DNA from: Stenotrophomonas maltophilia
GTDB lineage: Bacteria > Pseudomonadota > Gammaproteobacteria > Xanthomonadales > Xanthomonadaceae
NCBI GenBank assembly: GCA_009912235.1
Contig: WNDS01000002.1
Span: 620,001 to 684,000 of the forward strand
Length of the DNA: 64,000 nt
Direction: 5' to 3'
Shown here: positions 57,834-64,000 of the stretch, piece by piece
How the letters are laid out: each line of letters begins with the position of its first letter
Position numbering within the stretch: position 1 is the first letter of the stretch
Translations under genes and position numbers: made by a program
The notes under the pieces: generated by a model
The model's database searches: none
Seen by the model: only the letters and a program-made list of their open reading frames with translations
Told to the model about the DNA's origin: nothing

Positions 57834-58331
57834 TTAGATCAGCGGCGCCGGGGTTGCCGGCAGGGCCACCGGAGCGGCCTTCTTCTTGCGGGCGGCCGGC
57901 TTGCGCTTGGCAACCTTCTTCACCGCCTTCTTCGGGGCGGCCTTCTTGGCGGCCTTCTTCGCAACCTTCTTTACCGCCTTCTTTACCGCTTTCTTGGCAG
58001 TAGCCTTCTTGGCGAATTTCTTTACCGCCTTCTTGACGACCTTCTCGACCGGCTTGCGGGCGGTGGTCTTCTTGGCGGCCTTCTTTACTGCCTTGCGGGC
58101 AGTGGCCTTCTTTGCAACCTTCTTGACGGCCTTCTTGGCTGCCGGCTTCTTGGCGACCTTCTTGGCCGCCGGCTTGCGGGCAGTGGTCTTCTTGGCAGCC
58201 TTCTTCACTGCCTTCTTGGCGGTGGCCTTCTTGGCTACCTTCTTCACTGCCTTCTTGGCAGCGGCCTTCTTCGCGACCTTCTTCACCGCTTTCTTGGCGG
58301 CGGGCTTCTTCGCAGCTTTCTTGGTTGCCAT
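57834..58331 (-). CDS. Histone H1-like nucleoid protein (Lys/Ala-rich)
   Basis: A 165-residue protein of extreme composition, mostly Lys and Ala with Val, Pro and Thr. It is built from degenerate repeats of the type KKAVKKVAKKATA and KKAAKKTTARKPAAKK. It has no folded domain and ends with RKPAARKKKAAPVALP followed by ATPAPLI. This matches the bacterial H1-like group (Hc1/HctB of chlamydiae, AlgP of Pseudomonas), which binds and condenses DNA without sequence specificity. The reverse strand gives a Phe-rich ORF that is only a shadow. The DNA is internally repetitive, so copy number and assembly here may vary. Confidence 0.85.
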   Translation of the reverse strand: MATKKAAKKPAAKKAVKKVAKKAAAKKAVKKVAKKATAKKAVKKAAKKTTARKPAAKKVAKKPAAKKAVKKVAKKATARKAVKKAAKKTTARKPVEKVVKKAVKKFAKKATAKKAVKKAVKKVAKKAAKKAAPKKAVKKVAKRKPAARKKKAAPVALPATPAPLI

Positions 58332-59046
58332 GGTGATGGCTCCTCGTCAGTGATTTAGGGAGTTGATACGCCCAGGTGGATCAAACCCGCAGGTGCTGCG
58401 TGCGGGGACCGCCGGCGCATGAGGTGCGCCGTTACGGATACGGCAATGCCCGCCAGGTACGAAGGCGCGGACATCGGAAGAAAAAGACGCTTGCGTTTCT
58501 CCGGGGGAAGCGGGGCCATGTCCACCGTGGAATGGATCGCGGTGGTGATCGAGGGGCGGCTTCGCATCGGACGTTTGATTCTGCGCACTCGGTTTGGCAG
58601 GCAAGCTCTGCTGGGCGAAACCTAATCACGCTTTTTTTTACTGTCAACAACCCCAGCGAAAAAATTTCACATCCCACGCCCTTCCGCCCCGCCCCGCGGC
58701 GCGCCGTCCGGCGCCTGCATCGGCACCGCCCCGCGTTCTCCAACGCGCGCAGATGCGTGCACGCGCGGCCATGCACGTGCAGAAAATCACTTGAAAACAG
58801 CATCGCGTGCACAACACCGGCAATGCGCACGCAACATGGCATGTACCTGCCGGCAGGGCGACGACCGCAGGGAAAGCAACCCGGAACGGCAGTGCAACGC
58901 GGCCAAAAATTTTCACATCCGGCAGACCGGCAACGGCATCGAAAACGCAGAACTGCGCAAACTTCGCCGCCGCCCGCCACGGTGGCGGCGAACGCCTCAT
59001 GCCGGCCGCGCACCCGCCGATGCATCGCCCGGCATGAGCGGCGGAC
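58332..59046. other. 715-bp intergenic region between gcvH and the H1-like gene; no convincing gene
   Basis: Several small ORFs run through here on both strands, but none has motifs, good start signals or neighbour-like codon use. It contains T8 at 58632-58639 and two near-identical 16-base AT-rich elements, AAAAAATTTCACATCC near 58659-58674 and AAAAATTTTCACATCC at 58905-58920. These stand out against the GC-rich background. The H1-like gene promoter should be here. Confidence 0.5.
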
Positions 59047-59076
59047 AAAAAAAACGGCCGCCCGAAGGTGGCCGTT
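59047..59076 (-). terminator. Intrinsic terminator of gcvH
   Basis: Minus strand AACGGCCACC/GGCGGCCGTT stem with a TTCG loop (one bulge), followed by eight T. It lies about 22 bases after the gcvH stop. Confidence 0.88.
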
Positions 59077-59097
59077 GTCGCTGCCGGTTGGCGACGC

Positions 59098-59493
59098 TCA
59101 GTGCTCGTCGTCTTCCAGTGCTTCGGTGTAATCGTCCGGTGCCAGCAGATCGTTGAGCTCTTCGGCGTTGGTCAGTTCGACCACGAACATCCAGCCTTCG
59201 CCGTAGGCATCTTCGTTGATGGTTTCCGGCTTGTCGGCCAGGGCCGAATTCACTTCGACCACGGTGCCGCTGATCGGGCTGTAGACGTCCGAGGCGGCCT
59301 TGACCGACTCGACGACGGCGATCTGCTCGCCGGCCTTGACGGTGGCGCCGACTCCGGGCAGCTCGACGTAGACCAGGTCACCCAGCAGGCCCTGGGCATG
59401 GTCGGAAATGCCGACGGTGACGCGGCCATTGCCTTCAACGCGGGCCCACTCGTGGGACTTGAGGAACTTGAGGTCGCCGGGGATCTCGCTCAT
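59098..59493 (-). CDS. gcvH: Glycine cleavage system H protein
   Basis: A 131-residue lipoyl carrier that shuttles the aminomethyl group among the P, T and L proteins of the glycine cleavage complex. The lipoylation site is [16 protein letters not shown], with the modified Lys in SVKA, preceded by the [17 protein letters not shown] hairpin. The start [16 protein letters not shown] is family-typical. The C-terminus is acidic (EALEDDEH). It lies 93 bases downstream of gcvT on the same strand. gcvP is not in the window. Confidence 0.94.
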   Translation of the reverse strand: MSEIPGDLKFLKSHEWARVEGNGRVTVGISDHAQGLLGDLVYVELPGVGATVKAGEQIAVVESVKAASDVYSPISGTVVEVNSALADKPETINEDAYGEGWMFVVELTNAEELNDLLAPDDYTEALEDDEH

Positions 59494-59586
59494 GGGAACT
59501 GCTCCAGGATTCTGCGGGGTTGGAAAAACGGGGGTAGTGTAACCAACCGGCCGGGCCTGCTGGCAGGCCCGCACCGGATAAATCGA

Positions 59587-60699
59587 TCACGCTACGGACA
59601 GCACGCCAGGCTGGGCCTGGCCTTCGCGCACGAACGGGAACTTGACCACGCGCACCGGCGCCTGGCGGCCGCGGATATCCACGGTCACCTGGCCCAGTTC
59701 ACCGGCCGGCACGCGCGCGAAGGCGATGCCCTTGGCCAGCGTCGGCGAGAACGTGCCCGACAGGATCTCGCCCTGCCCGCTGGCGGTGGTGACCGCCTGG
59801 CCGTGGCGCAGCACGCCCTTCTCGTCCATCACCAGGCCGATCATCTGGCGATGGTTGCCATCGGCCTTCTGTGCTTCCAGCACGCTGCGGCCGATGAAGT
59901 CACGGCCTTCGTCCAGCGACACGGTCCAGGCCAGCGCGGCTTCGTACGGGCTGATCGCCTCGTCCATGTCCTGGCCATACAGGTTCATGCCGGCTTCCAG
60001 GCGCAGGGTGTCACGTGCGCCGAGGCCGGCCGGCTTCACGCCGGCGGCGATCAGGCGGTTCCAGAACGCGACCACGGCGTCCTGCGGCAGCAGCAGCTCG
60101 AAGCCGTCTTCGCCGGTGTAGCCGGTGCGCGCCACGAACAGCGGCACGCCGTCATCGGTCTGCGCATCCTGGGCGGCGAAGCGACCCAGCTTGGCCAGCG
60201 CGGCGCGGTCGGCGTCGCGCAGCAGGCCGATCACTGCTTCGCGGGCCTGCGGGCCCTGCACGGCGAGAATGGCCAGGTCCGGGCGCTGTTCCACCGACAC
60301 GCCGAACGGCTGGGCCTGCGTGCGCAGCCAGGCCAGGTCCTTTTCGCGGGTGGAGGCGTTGACCACCATGCGGAAGAAATCTTCGCCGAGGTAGTAGACG
60401 ATCAGGTCGTCGATGACGCCGCCTTCGGCGTTGAGCATGCAGGAGTACAGGGCCTTGCCCGGTGCCTTCAGCTTGTCGATGGAGTTGGCCAGCAGGTGGC
60501 GCAGGAAGGCCTTGACCTCGGCACCGCGCAGGTCGACCACGGTCATGTGGCTGACGTCGAAGACGCCGGCTTCGCGGCGCACCAGGTGGTGCTCGTCCAG
60601 CTGCGAGCCGTAGTGGATGGGCATGTCCCACCCCCCGAAATCGACCATCTTGGCGCCGAGGGCGCGGTGGGAATCGTTGAGCAGCGTCTTCTGGGTCAT
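59587..60699 (-). CDS. gcvT: Aminomethyltransferase, glycine cleavage T protein
   Basis: A 370-residue enzyme that releases ammonia from the aminomethyl-lipoyl H protein and makes methylene-tetrahydrofolate. The opening [28 protein letters not shown] and [15 protein letters not shown] (catalytic Asp region) are diagnostic. [38 protein letters not shown] and the C-terminal [17 protein letters not shown] block follow. Its length equals E. coli GcvT (364). No tandem glycine riboswitch is visible upstream, so glycine control, if any, must be by protein. Confidence 0.95.
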   Translation of the reverse strand: MTQKTLLNDSHRALGAKMVDFGGWDMPIHYGSQLDEHHLVRREAGVFDVSHMTVVDLRGAEVKAFLRHLLANSIDKLKAPGKALYSCMLNAEGGVIDDLIVYYLGEDFFRMVVNASTREKDLAWLRTQAQPFGVSVEQRPDLAILAVQGPQAREAVIGLLRDADRAALAKLGRFAAQDAQTDDGVPLFVARTGYTGEDGFELLLPQDAVVAFWNRLIAAGVKPAGLGARDTLRLEAGMNLYGQDMDEAISPYEAALAWTVSLDEGRDFIGRSVLEAQKADGNHRQMIGLVMDEKGVLRHGQAVTTASGQGEILSGTFSPTLAKGIAFARVPAGELGQVTVDIRGRQAPVRVVKFPFVREGQAQPGVLSVA

Positions 60700-61129
60700 G
60701 ACCGGGTCCGGCAACAGAGGAAACAAGAGCGGGCATTATCCCAGATCGGTCGGGCGCAGGCGCGCCGCAGCGCAGCGGGATGGAGGGGGTTTGCCGGCGG
60801 CGCTGCCTGCGGCAGGCGATTGCAACTGCGACTGCAACGGCAACGGCAACGGCGGGGTCATGGCGTGGGGGCCGGGTGGGTGGGGCAGGCAGGACACGCC
60901 GTGCCCCCTTTCGGGGTCCAGCCCAGCCGCTGGCGGCTGTGCGTTCGGGCGCTTGCGAAGCCGTGCTTCGCAAGCAAAGCGCCCTCACCCCTGGGGGCTC
61001 GCAGGCGCCATCCATGGCGCCTGCGGTCCTGGCGACGGCCTGCCCTCCGCCGCATCACGCTTTCCGGCGCATCAATGCCGCGAAGTGATCATTGAAATCA
61101 AAAGCGAAAGCAAAGGCAGAAGCAGAGCT
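60700..61129. repeat. 430-bp region between gcvT and eda, with hexamer runs; no gene seen
   Basis: It contains two short hexanucleotide-like arrays. TGCAACTGCGACTGCAACGG and further CAACGG copies (60823-60855) form one. A purine-rich run of AAAGCG, AAAGCA, AAGGCA and GAAGCA units (61095-61127) ends just before the eda start codon. A hairpin GCGCTTGCGAAG...CTTCGCAAGCAAAGCGC lies at about 60949-60982. The gcvT promoter (minus) and the eda promoter (plus) must both be here. Confidence 0.5.
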
Positions 61130-61789
61130 ATGGGTATCGAACAACATCAGGTGAAGGCGGCGGAGCTGTTGCATGCGGCGGGCATTTTGCCGGTGGTGAC
61201 GGTGAATACGCTGGACCAGGCGCGCGCGGTCAGTGCGGCGCTGCTGGAAGGCGGCCTGCCGGCCATCGAGCTGACACTGCGTACGCCGGTGTCGATGGAG
61301 GCGCTGGCGATGCTCAAGCGCGAGCTGCCGGACGTGGTGGTGGGTGCGGGCACGGTGCTGACCGTGGCGCAGATGCAGCAGGCCATCGACGCCGGTGCGG
61401 ACTTCCTGGTCACGCCGGGTACGCCGGCGGTGCTGGCCGATGCGCTGGCGGCGGCGCCGCTGCCGGTGGTGCCGGGTGCGGCCACGCCGACCGAGCTGCT
61501 GTCGCTCTACGCGCGTGGCTTCCGGGTCTGCAAGCTGTTCCCGGCCACGGCGGTCGGCGGGCTGGCGATGATCAAGGGCCTGGCTGGCCCGGTGGCGGAC
61601 CTGAAGCTGTGCCCGACCGGTGGCATCACCGAAAACAGCGCGGCCGAGTACCTGGAGCAGAAGAACGTGGTCTGCATCGGCGGTTCGTGGATGGTGCCGG
61701 GCAACTGGATTGCCGAAGGTCAGTGGGACAAGGTGCGCGACAGCACGGCGCAGGCGGCGGCCATCGTCAAGCGCGTGCGCGGCCACTGA
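61130..61789 (+). CDS. eda: 2-keto-3-deoxy-6-phosphogluconate aldolase
   Basis: A 219-residue class I aldolase that splits KDPG into pyruvate and glyceraldehyde 3-phosphate, the last step of the Entner-Doudoroff pathway. The family motifs are GILPVVTVNTLDQA, IELTLRTP with the catalytic Glu, VGAGTVLTVAQMQQAIDAGADFLV and FRVCKLFPATAVGG with the Schiff-base Lys. GGITENSAAEYL is the phosphate site. The ATG at 61130 is preceded by a purine run that can act as ribosome site. The edd partner is not in the window, so the gene is a separate unit. Confidence 0.93.
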   Translation: MGIEQHQVKAAELLHAAGILPVVTVNTLDQARAVSAALLEGGLPAIELTLRTPVSMEALAMLKRELPDVVVGAGTVLTVAQMQQAIDAGADFLVTPGTPAVLADALAAAPLPVVPGAATPTELLSLYARGFRVCKLFPATAVGGLAMIKGLAGPVADLKLCPTGGITENSAAEYLEQKNVVCIGGSWMVPGNWIAEGQWDKVRDSTAQAAAIVKRVRGH

Positions 61790-61826
61790 GCCCGCACGCG
61801 GCCCGCACCATGGGGCCACGCACTAC

Positions 61827-61866
61827 GGGGTCAGATCCCTTCCCAACGAGAAAGGGATCCGACCCC
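61827..61866. repeat. GGGGTCAGA palindrome, copy 3
   Basis: GGGGTCAGATCCCTTCCC, a short AACG loop and the imperfect complement ending GGATCCGACCCC. It is more diverged than copies 1 and 2. It lies between convergent eda and the response regulator and may terminate both. Confidence 0.72.
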
Positions 61867-61889
61867 ACGCGGTGCCGGCTTAACACCGC

Positions 61890-62537
61890 TTACAGCGGTC
61901 GGGCCGGGTCCACCAGACCGTACTGGCTGGCCATGCGCGCCAGTGCGATGTTGTCGTTGATACCCATTTTCTCGAACAGGCGCGCCTTGTGTGTGTTCAC
62001 CGTCTTGGCGCTCAGGCTGAGGCGGCGGGCGATGTCTTCCTGGCGCAGGCCCTGGGTCAGCAGCAGCGCCACTTCCAGTTCGCGCGGCGACAGGTTGTCG
62101 AACGGCGAATTGTTGCCTTCCACCGTGGACAGCGCCAGGTTCTGCGCGATGCTGCTGCCCAGGTAGCGGCGGCCAGCGGCCACGTCGCGTACCGCGCGCA
62201 GCAGTTCCTGCGCATCGCAGCCCTTGCCGATGTACCCGGCCGCGCCGGCCTCGAGCAGGCGCTTGGGCAGCGGACCGTCTTCCAGCACCGACACGATCAC
62301 CACGCGGATCTCGCTGTGGCCGCGCACGATGCGCTCGGTCACTTCCAGGCCGCTCACGCCGGGCAGGTGCAGGTCGCACAGCACCACGTGGGGCATCAGC
62401 TGGCGCACATCGCGCAGCGCGTCCTCGCCGGTTTCGGCCTCGCCCACCACATCGATGTCCGGCTCGCCGGACAGGATCATCTTCATCCCGGTGCGGACCA
62501 GTGCGTGGCCATCCACCAGGTAGACTCGAATCGTCAT
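61890..62537 (-). CDS. NarL/FixJ-type response regulator (GacA/UvrY-like)
   Basis: A 215-residue regulator. The receiver (about 1-120) has the phospho-acceptor Asp in VVLCDLHLPGVSGLE, the switch Ser in VVIVSVLED and the Lys in GYIGKGCDA. The LuxR helix-turn-helix (about 148-205) reads LSPRELEVALLLTQGLRQEDIARRLSLSAKTVNTHKARLFEKMGI. The overall pattern is GacA-like, and GacA controls small RNAs of the Csr/Rsm system. The acidic pocket reads VYLVDGHALVR, with Gly where the family usually has a second Asp (VDDH). That may reduce magnesium binding and phosphorylation. No cognate kinase is adjacent. Confidence 0.85.
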   Translation of the reverse strand: MTIRVYLVDGHALVRTGMKMILSGEPDIDVVGEAETGEDALRDVRQLMPHVVLCDLHLPGVSGLEVTERIVRGHSEIRVVIVSVLEDGPLPKRLLEAGAAGYIGKGCDAQELLRAVRDVAAGRRYLGSSIAQNLALSTVEGNNSPFDNLSPRELEVALLLTQGLRQEDIARRLSLSAKTVNTHKARLFEKMGINDNIALARMASQYGLVDPARPL

Positions 62538-62778
62538 TGCTGTACCTCGTTGAATGCAGCCGCCGGGGCCAGCCTAGGCACGGTGCCCGCCACGCAGCAA
62601 GCGCGCGTGTTGCGCAAAAGCAGCGTTCTGGTGGGTGAATCACATTCCCCGCGCCACATGCCAAACCCCCGTCTTGCTGTTGCTGCTGCAGTGAAACAAC
62701 CCGTCTATTGGAAGGACGGACCAGCGGGCCCATCCACGTCAACGCCCCCTGTAGGCACTGCCAGCCCCTCCCTCAGGG

Positions 62779-63486
62779 CTACCCATGTCGACGCCAAGGA
62801 TGGCGGCGTCGGAATATGACCAGATAGCACCCTACCACCCAAACCAGCGCCGCACACCACCCCGCCAGGATGTCGGAGGGGTAATGCACGCCCAGGTAGA
62901 CCCGCGACACGCTGACCAGGATGCTGAACGCCGGCGCCAGCACCAGTACCGGCCAGCGCCAGCGCGTGTTCCAGGCCAGCAGCACCAGCGTGGCGGCCAG
63001 CGTGGCCGAGCCCATGGCGTGGCCGCTGGGGAAGCTGAACGTCGATTCGGGCGCGATCGATTCCCACAGGCTGGGCCGTTCGCGCTGGAAGAACTGCTTG
63101 CTGCCCATGTTCAGCAGCGCCGACCCGACGAAGGCCAGGCCGACGAAGGTGCCTTCGCGCCACCGCCGGCGCCACAGCAGCGCCAGCACGATCAACACGT
63201 CGGCGGGAATGAGGAACCAGGCATAGCCCAGCCGCGACAGCAGCACGAAGAAGCGGTCCAGCGCCGGCGAATGCAGCCCGTGCATCTGCCACAGCAGCGG
63301 CGCATCGAAATGGAAGGACTCGAACGCGTGGACTTCGTCGGCCAGGGCCACGAACACCGCCAGTGGCACCAGCACCCCGGCAAACAGCAGGGCCAGGCGC
63401 CAGGCATTGCGGGCCATCCAGTGGCGGAACCCGGCCGCCGCTTCGGGGGCGGCCAGGATGGGCGGCTTATCCACCGACCCGCGCAT
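62779..63486 (-). CDS. PAP2 family membrane phosphatase
   Basis: A 235-residue membrane protein with about six helices and all three PAP2 motifs: [10 protein letters not shown] (KxxxxxxRP), [10 protein letters not shown] (PSGH) and [16 protein letters not shown] (SRxxxxxHxxxD). Such enzymes dephosphorylate phosphatidic acid, phosphatidylglycerophosphate or undecaprenyl pyrophosphate on the periplasmic side; which one is not evident. Its start overlaps the end of ispG by 20 bases. IspG makes isoprenoid precursors, so undecaprenyl-PP recycling is an attractive guess, no more. The 241 bases between it and the regulator hold no gene. Confidence 0.87.
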   Translation of the reverse strand: MRGSVDKPPILAAPEAAAGFRHWMARNAWRLALLFAGVLVPLAVFVALADEVHAFESFHFDAPLLWQMHGLHSPALDRFFVLLSRLGYAWFLIPADVLIVLALLWRRRWREGTFVGLAFVGSALLNMGSKQFFQRERPSLWESIAPESTFSFPSGHAMGSATLAATLVLLAWNTRWRWPVLVLAPAFSILVSVSRVYLGVHYPSDILAGWCAALVWVVGCYLVIFRRRHPWRRHG

Positions 63487-64000
63487 AGTTCTGCGCGACG
63501 TAATCGTCGATCAGCGCCACGAATTCCTGGGCGATGTTCTCCCCGCGCAGGGTCACCTTCTTCTCGCCATCGACGAACACCGGCGCGGCCGGGGTTTCGC
63601 CGGTACCCGGCAGCGAGATGCCGATGTTGGCGTAACGGGACTCACCCGGCCCGTTGACGATGCAGCCCATCACCGCCAGCGTCATGTTTTCCGCGCCGGG
63701 GTGGTGCACGCGCCAGACCGGCATCTTCTCGCGCACGTGGTTCTGCACCACCTTGGCCAGTTCCTGGAAGAATTCGGAGGTGGTGCGGCCGCAGCCCGGG
63801 CAGGCCGTGACCAGCGGGGTGAAGGCGCGCTGGCCGGTGGTCTGCAGCAGTTCCTGGGCGACGATCACTTCCTGCGTGCGCGACTGCCCCGGCTCGGGGG
63901 TCAGCGAGATGCGGATGGTGTCACCGATGCCTTCCTGCATCAGCACGGCCAGTGCCGCCGACGAAGCGACGATGCCCTTGCTGCCGATGCCGGCTTCGGT
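63467..64000 (-). CDS. ispG: 4-hydroxy-3-methylbut-2-en-1-yl diphosphate synthase, C-terminal part (partial)
   Basis: The C-terminal 177 codons of IspG (GcpE); the gene continues past the right edge. The three cluster-binding Cys are visible in [14 protein letters not shown] and [13 protein letters not shown], and the catalytic Glu lies in the [16 protein letters not shown] stretch. The enzyme carries a [4Fe-4S] cluster and converts MEcPP to HMBPP in the non-mevalonate isoprenoid pathway. The [11 protein letters not shown] segment is also typical. The N-terminal TIM barrel lies outside the window. Confidence 0.94.
   Translation of the reverse strand, partial: TEAGIGSKGIVASSAALAVLMQEGIGDTIRISLTPEPGQSRTQEVIVAQELLQTTGQRAFTPLVTACPGCGRTTSEFFQELAKVVQNHVREKMPVWRVHHPGAENMTLAVMGCIVNGPGESRYANIGISLPGTGETPAAPVFVDGEKKVTLRGENIAQEFVALIDDYVAQNYARVGG

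Noticed and set aside
57180..58358. 392-residue plus-strand ORF over the upstream region and the H1-like gene
   Set aside because: Its second half is the antisense of Lys/Ala repeats (giving Leu/Gly repeats), and its first half has no motif or ribosome site. The H1-like protein on the other strand explains the repeat structure.
58355..58588. Small minus-strand ORF upstream of the H1-like gene
   Set aside because: About 77 residues with one hydrophobic stretch, but no ribosome site, motif or neighbour-like codon use; too weak to annotate.
60700..60790. Glycine riboswitch upstream of gcvT
   Set aside because: The conserved GGAGAG and tandem aptamer cores are not visible on the minus strand here.

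Overview
The window is a GC-rich (roughly two-thirds G+C by eye), gene-dense stretch of a gammaproteobacterial chromosome. Gene content and repeats point to the Xanthomonadaceae, most likely Stenotrophomonas. The evidence is the GTAG-type palindromic repeats (SMAG/REP family) between genes, the metX-metB-hom cluster behind an S-box leader, paired Reg_prop hybrid kinases, a very large TonB receptor and a Lys/Ala-rich histone H1-like protein. The genus is inferred; no 16S gene is present.

Layout. 1-9 kb: the end of hemE, a DHA2 drug-efflux pump and two tandem beta-propeller hybrid histidine kinases. 9-13 kb: a yceI-cytochrome b561-yceI operon, a small glutaredoxin-like gene and sdaA. 13-18 kb: a secreted hydrolase and the methionine operon metX-metB-hom under a SAM-I riboswitch. 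18-27 kb: housekeeping genes (M23 peptidase, prfC, hemolysin III, an AsmA-like gene, CBS protein, GT2, mtgA, hslO). 27-36 kb: a TonB receptor and a TetR-controlled hydrolase-fadE operon with what looks like a leaderless promoter. 36-39 kb: an NTP/NDP-exchanger-like MFS protein and a beta-lactamase-fold hydrolase. 39-49 kb: an eleven-gene type II secretion/type IV pilus-like operon. 49-57 kb: one giant secreted glycosidase locus (GH2 at the front, GH64 beta-1,3-glucanase at the back). 57-64 kb: H1-like protein, gcvT/gcvH, eda, a GacA-type regulator, PAP2 phosphatase and the end of ispG.

The most striking property is damage. Eight in-frame stop codons (six TAG, two TGA) and two small frameshifts interrupt eight loci whose reading frames and domains otherwise continue intact on both sides. 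The first kinase also has Tyr in place of its phospho-accepting His. All eight stops can be explained as single C-to-T transitions (CAG to TAG; TGG to TGA read on the other strand), and so can the His-to-Tyr change. Possible causes are systematic base-calling error at modified cytosines, a hypermutated or decaying strain, or stop-codon readthrough. The sequence alone cannot separate these, so the broken loci are annotated as pseudogenes with their full original extents.

The secretion cluster and the giant polysaccharide-degrading enzyme lie next to each other and converge. The first could export the second, but nothing in the sequence proves it.
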